From Flavobacterium sp. (GTDB lineage Bacteria; Bacteroidota; Bacteroidia; Flavobacteriales; Flavobacteriaceae): a stretch of DNA of 63,225 nt. Positions 43,077 to 51,174 of the stretch are shown here, piece after piece. Every line of letters begins with the position of its first letter. Position 1 is the stretch's first letter. Where the stretch lies: NCBI GenBank assembly GCA_023251135.1, contig JAHEZJ010000021.1, positions 49,358 to 112,582 on the forward strand, given 5' to 3'. The position numbers and the translations under genes are program-made. Below the pieces are notes generated by a model, which saw only the letters and a program-made list of their open reading frames with translations, did not search any database and was not told where the DNA came from.

Positions 43077-44602
43077 GAATCTATTTTTTTAACTTCATAC
43101 AAATCCGTTCTTCGGTCTTTCAACGTGCGCACACTTCCGTGTTCGTGAAGTTGTTTCAGCAGGTTCAAATCGACATCAACAATAAGCGTCATTTCTGTAT
43201 TTGGTGTTGCTTCCGCTTTAATTCCGTTGCTCGGAAAAGCAAAATCAGAAGGGGTGAAAACAGAGGCCTGGGCATATTGAATGTCCATATTGTTTACTTT
43301 TGGCAGGTTACCCACACAGCCGGCAATAGCCACATAACATTCGTTTTCGATGGCACGTGCCTGCGAACAGTGTTTTACTCTGGTGTATGCATTTTGAGTA
43401 TCGGTTAAAAACGGAACAAATAAAATATTCATTCCTTCGTTGGCCATTATTCTCGAAAGTTCCGGGAACTCGACATCGTAGCAAATCAGAATACCAATTT
43501 TCCCGCAATCGGTGTCAAAGGTTTTGAATTGAGAACCGCCTTTCATTCCCCAATGCTGTACTTCATTTGGCGTTACGTGGATTTTAGTATAGATTTCCGA
43601 GGTTCCGTCTCTCTTACACAGAAAACCAACATTGTACAGGTTGCCATTGTCTAAATAAGGCATACTTCCGGTAATGATATTGATGTTGTAGGAGATTGCA
43701 AATTCCTGAAAACGCTTTCTGATGGGATCAGAATATCGGGCCAGCTCGCGAATGGCTTCGGCTTCAGACAAATGATTGTAGTCGGCCATCAAAGGCGCTA
43801 TAAAAAGTTCGGGAAACAGTGCAAAATCACTTCCGTAACCCGAAACCACATCAATAAAAAACTCCGCCTGCTCAAAAAACTCTTCGATATTGTTGAGCGG
43901 ACGCATTTGCCATTGAATCAGTCCCAGACGAATAACACTTTTTTCGAGGTTAATTAATTTTGGACTTTCATCATAATACACATTGTTCCATTCTAAAAGC
44001 ACCGCAAATTCTTTTGATTCTTCGTCACCTTCGAGGTAGTTTTTCATAATTCGAAGTACGTGAAAATCATTGCTTAACTGAAAAGAGAGTACAGGGTCGT
44101 GTAGTTCTTTGTGTTTTACTTTGTCGATATAGTTTTTGGGAGTGAGTTTTTTAGAATGCTGAGCATAGTTTGGAATCCTGCCGGCAAAAACAATTGCTTT
44201 TAGATTTAACTGTTCGCAAAGTTCTTTTCGGGCATCGTATAAACGTCGGCCTAAACGTAAACCTCTATAGTTGGGGTGAATAAATACATCAATTCCATAT
44301 AGAATCTCGGCATTTTTATTATGGGTTGAAAAAGTATGGTTTCCTGTTGCTTGTTTGTAATTGTGCCTTTTGTCGATTAGTTTCTCGTCCACAATTAACG
44401 ATAAAGCGGATCCTACGACTTTTCCATCCGCCAGTATAACGAGCTGCCCTTCGGGGAAAATAGAAAGTAATCTTTTAATATCATCTTCTTTCCAGTAAGA
44501 ATCGGCCATTTCGGGATACGATTCTACCATAGAATCTTTTAGCTGCTTATAGTCATCGAATTCCAAATTTCGCAATTCGACTTTATTGATTTTTGTCTGC
44601 AT
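43073..44602 (-). CDS. GNAT acetyltransferase fused to carbon-nitrogen hydrolase (nitrilase family)
   Basis: This 509-residue fusion has an N-terminal GNAT domain (about 1-205, with HPNYRGLRLGRRLYDARKEL as acetyl-CoA motif) and a C-terminal nitrilase-superfamily amidase (about 225-505). The catalytic triad is Glu in LFPELFIAP, Lys in YTKIHVTPNE and Cys in GILICYDVEFPE. The arrangement suggests acyl transfer and amide hydrolysis on related small amines, with an unknown substrate. The downstream zinc-ribbon gene overlaps by 4 bp. Confidence 0.93.
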   Translation of the reverse strand: MQTKINKVELRNLEFDDYKQLKDSMVESYPEMADSYWKEDDIKRLLSIFPEGQLVILADGKVVGSALSLIVDEKLIDKRHNYKQATGNHTFSTHNKNAEILYGIDVFIHPNYRGLRLGRRLYDARKELCEQLNLKAIVFAGRIPNYAQHSKKLTPKNYIDKVKHKELHDPVLSFQLSNDFHVLRIMKNYLEGDEESKEFAVLLEWNNVYYDESPKLINLEKSVIRLGLIQWQMRPLNNIEEFFEQAEFFIDVVSGYGSDFALFPELFIAPLMADYNHLSEAEAIRELARYSDPIRKRFQEFAISYNINIITGSMPYLDNGNLYNVGFLCKRDGTSEIYTKIHVTPNEVQHWGMKGGSQFKTFDTDCGKIGILICYDVEFPELSRIMANEGMNILFVPFLTDTQNAYTRVKHCSQARAIENECYVAIAGCVGNLPKVNNMDIQYAQASVFTPSDFAFPSNGIKAEATPNTEMTLIVDVDLNLLKQLHEHGSVRTLKDRRTDLYEVKKIDS

Positions 44603-44776
44603 ATCGTAAGGTTTCTCTCAAATATACAAAATAATTTCCATTTACAAACGCTTACAAATAGTTACAACCGAAAGTAAATAGTTGTTAACCGGATAATTGC
44701 AGAGGTGTGTCGCATCTTTGCCTTGTTGAATTTGATTAACGAATTCACTTATACTAACATTTAAATATTATACGCC

Positions 44777-45106
44777 ATGAATGCAATGAAAAACAGAGTA
44801 CAGTTAATTGGGAACGTAGGAAACGATCCGGAAATTAAAACATTAGAAAGCGGAAAAAAATTAGCGCATTTGAATATCGCTACCAATGAAAAGTATACCA
44901 ATGACAAGGGACAGAAGGTCGAGCAAACCGAATGGCATCGTGTTACAGCCTGGGGCAAAACAGCCGAAATTATCGAAAAATTTGTCGTGAAAGGAAAAGA
45001 GGTTGCCGTTGAAGGCAAACTGACGCACAGAAGTTATGACGATAAAAACGGAGAGAAAAAGTTTATTACCGAAGTGGTTGTCAGCGAAATTTTATTGTTG
45101 AAATAA
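44777..45106 (+). CDS. ssb: Single-stranded DNA-binding protein without the acidic tail
   Basis: This 109-residue protein is an OB-fold SSB: NRVQLIGNVGNDPEIKTLESGKK at the start, and the conserved EQTEWHRVTAWGKTAEI (about 50-66) and VEGKLTHRSYDDKNG (about 77-91). It stops after the OB domain (SEILLLK) and lacks the Gly/Pro linker and terminal acidic DDDIPF-type tip that full SSBs use to recruit repair proteins. It is therefore likely a second, shorter SSB. It is a single-gene unit ended near 45129-45161. Confidence 0.9.
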   Translation: MNAMKNRVQLIGNVGNDPEIKTLESGKKLAHLNIATNEKYTNDKGQKVEQTEWHRVTAWGKTAEIIEKFVVKGKEVAVEGKLTHRSYDDKNGEKKFITEVVVSEILLLK

Positions 45107-45128
45107 ATAACACCACGATTTAATAATC

Positions 45129-45161
45129 AAACCCGACAGGTTTTTAAAATTTGTCGGGTTT
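45129..45161. repeat. AAACCCGACAGGTTT palindromic element, copy 2
   Basis: Left arm identical to copy 1. The right arm has two C-to-T changes that still pair as G-U in RNA. It lies between the convergent ssb and DUF2461 genes and may act as a terminator. Confidence 0.85.
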
Positions 45162-45170
45162 ATTTTTTAT

Positions 45171-45863
45171 TTACAGTACAGAAGCGCCATTGGTATCTGT
45201 TGTTAAGATTTCGCTCATGTAATCAAAAAAGGGCCTCATGTTTTTGAAAGTATCCAGAGCCTGTTCCAGAAAATCAGGACTTAGTACCTCTTCATCAGTA
45301 AAACGTTTGATAACGAGGAATTGTTTGTAGCGAAGTAAGTCAATAGCTTCATGGTTTATATCATAACCTTTAGGGGCTGTTTTGAGCTGTTCTCCCTGTA
45401 AGCTGCCAAAATTGTTCACGAAAGATTCTGACTTCAGTATCTTTTGCATGGGTTGAGGGTCGTGACCAAATTCGGCTCTGATGCGTTTTAGATCGGCAGC
45501 GTTGGGTCCCCAGAAACCACCGGCCAGAAAACTGTTTCCTTTTTCGAGATGATAGTAATAACCGCCACGTCTTTCTTTTGTGGCTCTGGTATAGCTACCT
45601 CCCCAAAAGGTTTTAAAAGGAGTTTTGTCTTTGGAGAAACGAATGTCGCGGTAAATTCGGTAAACACTTTTTTTACCCGAGGCTGTTTCCAGAACATCTG
45701 TTTTAGAAAGCTCCTGAAGCAAAGCTCCTGCAAAGGTTTCAATATGATTTAATTCGATTAAGTATTTTGGTTTGTGCAGATCAAACCAGGGTTTGTTATT
45801 GTTTTTTTTAACCTGAGTTAGAAAATCAAGACTGGATTTGGGTATCGTAATATCGTTTTTCAT
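45171..45863 (-). CDS. DUF2461 (TIGR02453) family protein
   Basis: This 230-residue cytosolic protein belongs to DUF2461, shown by the N-terminal block NNKPWFDLHKPKYL (about 16-29) and RIYRDIRFSKDKTPFKTFWGG (seen in two parts, about 70-90), then RGGYYYHLEKGNSFLAGGFW. The fold is unrelated to known enzymes to my knowledge. It lies beside an intergenic repeat region and shares no unit with ssb. Function unknown. Confidence 0.88.
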   Translation of the reverse strand: MKNDITIPKSSLDFLTQVKKNNNKPWFDLHKPKYLIELNHIETFAGALLQELSKTDVLETASGKKSVYRIYRDIRFSKDKTPFKTFWGGSYTRATKERRGGYYYHLEKGNSFLAGGFWGPNAADLKRIRAEFGHDPQPMQKILKSESFVNNFGSLQGEQLKTAPKGYDINHEAIDLLRYKQFLVIKRFTDEEVLSPDFLEQALDTFKNMRPFFDYMSEILTTDTNGASVL

Positions 45864-46214
45864 AGATGAACTGGATGAATCGTAAAAAAAATGGGATTAA
45901 TTCTAACCACAAGGAATGCAAGGGAGAAAAGCAAAGTTACACAAAGATTTGATTATTAATGGGCACGTTTTTGCAAAGTAAAAATTTCCAACGGTTTCGA
46001 CTGTTGGTGCACATCATAACAGAATAAGAACACAGATAACGCGGATTCGTTTCACGAAAACGCTGATAAAAACGGATTTTTCAAAAGAATACTAGTTATT
46101 CTCAAACGGATAACATAAAAAAATCCGTTTTTCATCTGTGTTTTCGCATAGCGAATCAGTTTAATCCGTGTTCTATTGAACTTTTGTTTGGAAAGAGTAT
46201 TGTTTTAAACTAAA
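45864..46214. repeat. Intergenic region with a 54-bp imperfect inverted repeat
   Basis: No gene is visible in this 351-bp stretch. Arms 46028-46081 and 46119-46173 are complementary over most of their length (both start GAACAC when read toward the centre and share CGAAAAC and AAAAACGGATTTTT). A small AGAATA/TATTCT hairpin (46086-46102) sits in the loop. Words such as CACAGAT and CAAAGATTTGA link it to other intergenic repeats in the window. Confidence 0.7.
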
Positions 46215-46236
46215 AAACCCACCAGATGGTGGGTTT
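46215..46236. terminator. Hairpin AAACCCACC/GGTGGGTTT, probable terminator of the Cys-rich gene
   Basis: A perfect 9-bp stem with a 4-base loop, 11 bp after the stop of the small minus-strand gene. The A run on the plus side becomes a T run for minus-strand transcription. Confidence 0.8.
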
Positions 46237-46247
46237 GTATATAATTG

Positions 46248-46436
46248 TTAAGCCGTTTTTTTGAATAAATCAAACATAGGACAACGTGAACAACGTTTCT
46301 TTTCACTTTTTTTGTATTTCTCACAACAAGAAGATTTACAGTTTTCCAACTTCTTAATGTTCTCAAGGATAGCAGCTTTATTCTTCTTTTTCTTCTTATC
46401 CTTTTTTTTGTCCTTGTCTTTTTCTTTCTTGCTCAA
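46248..46436 (-). CDS. Small lysine- and cysteine-rich protein
   Basis: This 62-residue protein has a basic N-terminal half (MSKKEKDKDKKKDKKK) and a C-terminal half with five cysteines in the pattern C-x3-CC-x10-C-x2-C (NCKSSCCEKYKKSEKKRCSRCP). The spacing suits a metal site such as zinc or an iron-sulfur cluster. The gene has its own terminator and stands 82 bp from ferritin on the same strand. Nothing assigns a role; the coding nature is supported by the terminator and by sensible codon choice, but the Lys run itself is low-complexity. Confidence 0.6.
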   Translation of the reverse strand: MSKKEKDKDKKKDKKKKKNKAAILENIKKLENCKSSCCEKYKKSEKKRCSRCPMFDLFKKTA

Positions 46437-46518
46437 TTTTCCTCTGTATTATAAAAACAGAGGCAAATATAACAGAAAAATGTTATTTTTATATATTCTA
46501 AATAAACTTTAACTTTTT

Positions 46519-47037
46519 TTATTTTGGGTTGATGGCGATCGAGCTGGTAACCGTTAACTGTTGAATATCACGGTCGAACAAGTATAGTCCGCCTTTGTCG
46601 TCTCCAATTAAGTTAATTTTATCCAAGATCGATTTCGCTGTAGCTTCCTCTTCAATTTGTTCAGATACGTACCATTGTAAGAAATTATGGGTAGCATAAT
46701 CTTTTTCTAAAAAAGTAATGTGTACCAATTCGTTAATAGATTCTGAAACAAAAATCTCATGGTTATAAAGCGTTTCAAACATCTCCTTAAAAGTAGAGTA
46801 AGAAGTTTTAGGCGCTTTTAGGTCGGTAATCTGAGCGTGACCTCCGCGTTCGTTTACATACTTTACTAATTTTAGCATGTGTGCGCGCTCTTCGTCTGAT
46901 TGTGTGTACATAAATTGAGCAATTCCTTCAAGTCCGTGTACTTCAGCCCAACAAGCCATAGAAAGGTAGGTTTGCGAAGATTCTGCCTCTATGCGAATTT
47001 GCTTGTTTAAAGCTGTTTCAATATTTTTTGATAACAT
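46519..47037 (-). CDS. ftnA: Ferritin (non-heme, FtnA type)
   Basis: This 172-residue iron-storage protein starts at ATG 47037, giving MLSKNIETALNKQIRIEAES. The upstream frame to 47103 adds 22 residues not seen in the family. Ferroxidase ligands are in the four-helix bundle: Glu in IEAESSQTYL, Glu and His in QSDEERAHM, and Glu in the EQIEEEA region. It forms the 24-mer shell that oxidises and stores iron. No operon partner is obvious. Confidence 0.95.
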   Translation of the reverse strand: MLSKNIETALNKQIRIEAESSQTYLSMACWAEVHGLEGIAQFMYTQSDEERAHMLKLVKYVNERGGHAQITDLKAPKTSYSTFKEMFETLYNHEIFVSESINELVHITFLEKDYATHNFLQWYVSEQIEEEATAKSILDKINLIGDDKGGLYLFDRDIQQLTVTSSIAINPK

Positions 47038-47131
47038 AATATGTGTCTTTTTTGTAAAGTTAGAAAAAATAATCCATTCCCTTTTTTTCAAATCCGAAAA
47101 CATCAGACATTTGGATTAATTCTCAATAAAT

Positions 47132-48577
47132 TTAAGGTTTTTCAAAAGAAAAAGGTTTCGAAAAAGTAGCCTTGTCGATGATTGGATTTTGCATTTGATC
47201 GTCCGGAAATCCATCGGTGAATTTACGCATCGTGTATTGTTTGGAGCCGGTATCGTAATAGCCTAAAATGTAATAATCGTTAAATTTCAAGACATTTTCC
47301 AAGATCACTTTTTTATTGGTGTTGAGGTAATAATACAGATTGTCAAGTGCCATTGGCGCCGGATCTTTGCCTATAAATTCAGATTTTTCATCTAGAGCAG
47401 TTTCAAAAAATACAGTTTCGTCGTTTACGACCGGTAGATAGTCCCAGGTAAAAGTGTCATTCATCACCGTGTAATAAGCGCCACCAACACGTGGGGTTCC
47501 TCCCAGCGTCATAGAGGTGTTTGTTCCGTTTTCATAAACCGATAAACCTATTTCTAAAGACGACAAATGCTGCAGAAATCTCTTGGTGTTTTTTAATGTC
47601 CTTGGTTGACGTTCACCGCCTTGTTGAACAAACAAAGGAGAAGTTTTAAAACGAATCGTATCTTCTTTTGTAATTCGAATGCTTTTTATAAGCTCGTCTG
47701 AATCGTAATTCCTAATGTCAAGCAACAGTTCATCTTCGTTGGCATTGATCTGATAAAGTTTCTTTTCATAATAAAAAGAGTTGCTTATTTTTCGGGCTGT
47801 TTTAGTCTCAGACTGCTTAATTTTCTTTTCAATAACATCCTGATTTTCCAAATTCAAATCAAAAAGCTGTGTTTCTTTTGGATTATGGTCAAACGTCAGG
47901 ATAAAATGATTGTTCTCGATATAAATTTTACTTTTTTTAGAGGCTTTGTCTAAAGGAGTATAGTCGTCCGGATCGATTTTTATAATTGGATTTTCCCGAA
48001 TGATCTGGCTGAAAGACAAAGGCTGGGTTTTTTTATTCTGAAAAGTAAAACCAGAGAAATCAAATATGCGTTCTTCTACGATTCCATTTTTAAAAACGTA
48101 AGCCGTCAAAGTATGGCGCGAAACGTCTTTGGAAAGCAGATAGAATAAGTTATTGCTTTGGAATTTAGCAACAATATATTCTGTAGAAGAGGGATATTGA
48201 AATTTTAAGATCTTATAGGTTTTGGTTTCTAAATAATATTTGATGACCCAAATATCCGAAGAATCCTCGGAAGCCCAATAAAGAGTTGGATTCCCGTCTG
48301 GGCTGAAACTATAGCCAATAATGGATCTCTTTTCGAGATTGGCACGCGATAATGTAAATTCATCTTTTAAGAACAGGGCACTGTTGTATCTCAAAATGGT
48401 GAGATTTTGAGTGTTTGTAGCAAAAACAAATACATCATTTGTTGCCTTATCTTCGACATTTAAGATGTAATTGTTTTGATCGTACCTTTTTAAATCTAGC
48501 GGATAGGAAGCCAAAATGGTTTGACTCAACAGTGTTGACTGATAGGCTAGTAACAAGAAAAGAAGTAGTTTTTTCAT
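47132..48577 (-). CDS. Exported protein, paralogue of 51175-52692, function unknown
   Basis: This 481-residue protein has a signal peptide (MKKLLLFLLLAYQSTLLSQ) and a beta-rich body with WD40/propeller-like rhythm. It shares with the product of 51175-52692 an ordered set of blocks: RSIIGYSFSPDGNPTLYWAS compared with ESIIGYSQKDNNCFVFWASK, VFKNGIVEERIFDFSGF compared with DDNGNLNEKIVDLSHLEF, and ILGYYDTGSKQYTMRKF compared with YLGSYNKNNKKYQIFSF. The two are clear but divergent paralogues. No family is recognised. Single-gene unit. Confidence 0.75.
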   Translation of the reverse strand: MKKLLLFLLLAYQSTLLSQTILASYPLDLKRYDQNNYILNVEDKATNDVFVFATNTQNLTILRYNSALFLKDEFTLSRANLEKRSIIGYSFSPDGNPTLYWASEDSSDIWVIKYYLETKTYKILKFQYPSSTEYIVAKFQSNNLFYLLSKDVSRHTLTAYVFKNGIVEERIFDFSGFTFQNKKTQPLSFSQIIRENPIIKIDPDDYTPLDKASKKSKIYIENNHFILTFDHNPKETQLFDLNLENQDVIEKKIKQSETKTARKISNSFYYEKKLYQINANEDELLLDIRNYDSDELIKSIRITKEDTIRFKTSPLFVQQGGERQPRTLKNTKRFLQHLSSLEIGLSVYENGTNTSMTLGGTPRVGGAYYTVMNDTFTWDYLPVVNDETVFFETALDEKSEFIGKDPAPMALDNLYYYLNTNKKVILENVLKFNDYYILGYYDTGSKQYTMRKFTDGFPDDQMQNPIIDKATFSKPFSFEKP

Positions 48578-48626
48578 GTGCTTTTATCGACAAATATCAT
48601 TCCAAATTTAAGCCTTTATTTTGGAG

Positions 48627-49256
48627 TTATTGATTCATTAATTCCTGAAAATAATCAACAAACTGTCCCATGTGCAATCCGTCCATTAAGGCGTGATGTA
48701 CATGAACAGACATGGCGATGGTTCTTTTTCCGGTTGGCGAGGTCATCATTTTTCCAAAAGAAACCTTTGGACAGCTGTCCGGAAAGGTAAAACTGCGGGC
48801 ATGCGAAAGCGAAGTAAAATTCAACCACGGAATGGCCGAGAAATGAATCAAATTATCATTCTCGAAGGATCTTGTAAAAAGACCTGTGGTGTTTTGAATG
48901 CGTTCGATTTCTTCTAAAGCCGTTTTTTGAAAGATTTTAAAGTCGGGATTGTATTCCATAAACGAGAATCCAAAAGTACCGTCTGCACGTCCGATAGTAG
49001 CCGAGGCATCGATGCGATCGTTAATGTAGATCTGATCTCCGGAAATTCGGTATTTAAAATTCTCAATTGCATTTACAGCAGCGAGTGTTTTGTGTAAATA
49101 ATAAATGAAAAAGGAAGACTGAAGACTTTTTGCCGTTTCATAAGCCTGGGTGCAGTCAATTTCGACGGTGGCGCCAAAAAAGGGTTCTTCCATTTGAATG
49201 AAATGTGCAAAATGTTCTTTTCTATTCCAGTTTTCTAAGTCTAATAGTGTTTTCAT
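48627..49256 (-). CDS. Chloramphenicol O-acetyltransferase-like protein
   Basis: This 209-residue protein matches the CAT family: N-terminal WNRKEHFAHFIQMEEPFF, catalytic histidine in HVHHALMDGLHMGQF (near residue 187), and the Asp in ALMDG. Type III CAT trimers are about 213 residues. Chloramphenicol resistance is possible, but chromosomal CAT-like proteins of Bacteroidetes often have other acceptors. The ATG shares a base with the stop of the HAD gene upstream (TAATG), so translation is coupled. Confidence 0.85.
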   Translation of the reverse strand: MKTLLDLENWNRKEHFAHFIQMEEPFFGATVEIDCTQAYETAKSLQSSFFIYYLHKTLAAVNAIENFKYRISGDQIYINDRIDASATIGRADGTFGFSFMEYNPDFKIFQKTALEEIERIQNTTGLFTRSFENDNLIHFSAIPWLNFTSLSHARSFTFPDSCPKVSFGKMMTSPTGKRTIAMSVHVHHALMDGLHMGQFVDYFQELMNQ

Positions 49257-49963
49257 TACAATAAGTTCTGAAGGATTTCAGTAATTTTTTCGAAAGAACT
49301 GAAATGCGCATGTTCTATTTTGTGATTGATTTTTTCGTGCTCCCAGGTGGTGTGAAACGGAATGTGTACCGCATAACCGCCAATTCCTAAAACGGGTAAA
49401 ACATCCGATTTTAGTGAGTTTCCGATCATCAGAAATTCATCTGCCTGAATGTCTAAACGCCCTAGTAATTTGGTGTAATCAATTTCCTGTTTGTCCGACA
49501 TTACTTCGATATGGTGAAAATAATGCCCCAGTCCCGAACGGTGCAACTTGCTGTGTTGGTCTTTCAGGTCGCCTTTGGTAGCCACAACCAGTTTGTATTT
49601 TCCGTGCAGCGTTTTTAGGGTTTCTTCGACTCCGTCGAGCAGTTCGATTGGTTTTTCGAGTAATTCTTTTCCGTATTGGATGATTTTTTCGATAACCTCA
49701 ATCGGAATGGTTTTGTCTGAAATGTTTATGGCTGCTTCAATCATCGATAAAATATAACCTTTGATTCCGTAACCGTATAGTGACAAATTCTCGATTTCGA
49801 TTTTGAACAATTCCTGCGAAATCCCCTGATGAGAAAGGTAATCTTCCATCAAAGCGCAGAATTTATGTTCCGTTTCCTGAAAATAAGGTTCGTTTACAAA
49901 TAAAGTGTCATCGGCATCAAATGCGATTACTTTTAAGTTGGGTATTTTGTTTTTATGTAACAT
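49256..49963 (-). CDS. HAD-superfamily hydrolase
   Basis: This 235-residue enzyme has the HAD motifs: motif I DADDT (AFDADDTLF, Asp nucleophile), motif II in VATKGD, motif III Lys, and motif IV in FLMIGNSLKSD. It resembles YjjG- or Gph-like phosphatases on small metabolites. It is coupled to the CAT-like gene through TAATG, which is unusual. A joint role, such as acetylating the product of a phosphatase, is only a guess. Confidence 0.9.
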   Translation of the reverse strand: MLHKNKIPNLKVIAFDADDTLFVNEPYFQETEHKFCALMEDYLSHQGISQELFKIEIENLSLYGYGIKGYILSMIEAAINISDKTIPIEVIEKIIQYGKELLEKPIELLDGVEETLKTLHGKYKLVVATKGDLKDQHSKLHRSGLGHYFHHIEVMSDKQEIDYTKLLGRLDIQADEFLMIGNSLKSDVLPVLGIGGYAVHIPFHTTWEHEKINHKIEHAHFSSFEKITEILQNLL

Positions 49964-49979
49964 AGGTAAGGATGTTTTT

Positions 49980-50210
49980 TTGTTTCAGGTTTCAGGTTTT
50001 CTTTGTTTCAGGTTTTTTTACGACGAATTGCACGAATTAGCACTAATTTTTTTGCCACAGATTAAAATGATTTCAATGATTCTAAAAAAAATCTGCCAGA
50101 TCTGCCAGATCTGCGGGAGAATTTTTCTGCCACGAATTCACGAATTTTGGTACAATCAATCTGCGTAAATCAGTATAATCTGTTTTATCCGCGGGCAAAC
50201 AGCCCTCAAT
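49980..50210. repeat. Repeat-rich intergenic region
   Basis: No gene is visible. Elements include tandem TTTCAGG words (about 49984-50013), a 9-bp tandem repeat ATCTGCCAG at 50091-50117, and an exact 19-base copy of the sequence at 8253-8271 (TGCCACGAATTCACGAATT at 50128-50146). It ends just before the EamA transporter's stop codon. Confidence 0.75.
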
Positions 50211-51098
50211 CTAATTCTTAGAAAAAAGCTTCTTTAAAGAAATCGTCTTATCATAGAACGTAATTCTAATTCCGAAGAGCAAAATGATTCCGCCGAAAAC
50301 CATTTGTAAAGTTATTTGTTCTTCCAAAAACAACCAAGCTAAAATGGATGTAATTACAGCCTGACTTAATAAACTTAGCGAAACCCTTGTGGCACGCATG
50401 TGCTGCGTGGCGTAACTGATAGAAAGCCATGCACACAATTGGCAAATTACCGCCTGAAGTGCCAGTACAAACCAACCCGTATCAGAGAAACCGGTGAAAG
50501 GCTGATTCAAACCATAACAAATTACGGCCAAGTAAACGCTTGAAGCCAATAAACTAATGGTCATAAAGGACAAAACATCAACATCAGACAGTACTTTTTT
50601 GCTCACCAAAAGATAAATTGAATAGAGAATACCCGATAAAACAGCAAACAAGAAGGCCTGATCAAAATTTAAATCCATAAAAAAGCTAAAGCCTACCAAA
50701 GTGACCATTCCGAACAACGAAACCACGGTTCCGATCCAAAAATTGGTAGCAGGTCGTATTTTAAGAAAGAAAAAAGACCCAATTCCAACCCAAAGCGGAG
50801 ATAAATTGGTAAGTAAAGAAGCCTGTGTAGCACTCGAATCCTGAATAGCAATATTCCAAACGGCAACATCTGAGGAGAATAAGATACCGCAAAGTATTGC
50901 CAGAAGAAAAGGCTTCGTTTTTGGAAGCTTAAAACTTTTGGTGATGACTACATAGGGCAAAAGCAATATCACAGCAAAAAACATTCTGTAAAAAGCCGAA
51001 ATCAATCCGGGCGCCAGTTTCAGTTTAACCAATATTGGAAAAATCGAAATACAAAGTATTCCGCAAATTAAGGCTAATCTTGGTTTGGTGATTTTCAT
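50211..51098 (-). CDS. EamA/DMT-family transporter
   Basis: This 295-residue inner-membrane protein has ten predicted helices arranged as two EamA repeats (about 5-135 and 150-285). The motif near GAFYRMFFAV and the repeat FLEEQITLQMVFGGIILLFG are typical. DMT carriers usually export amino acids or other small metabolites. Nothing in the neighbourhood names the substrate. It is monocistronic. Confidence 0.9.
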   Translation of the reverse strand: MKITKPRLALICGILCISIFPILVKLKLAPGLISAFYRMFFAVILLLPYVVITKSFKLPKTKPFLLAILCGILFSSDVAVWNIAIQDSSATQASLLTNLSPLWVGIGSFFFLKIRPATNFWIGTVVSLFGMVTLVGFSFFMDLNFDQAFLFAVLSGILYSIYLLVSKKVLSDVDVLSFMTISLLASSVYLAVICYGLNQPFTGFSDTGWFVLALQAVICQLCAWLSISYATQHMRATRVSLSLLSQAVITSILAWLFLEEQITLQMVFGGIILLFGIRITFYDKTISLKKLFSKN

Positions 51099-51174
51099 AT
51101 TATTTTAGTTTGCTATTCAAATTGTTGATTTGAAAGCTTATGTTTTTTCTAAGCAAGTTTAAAATTTATAACAG

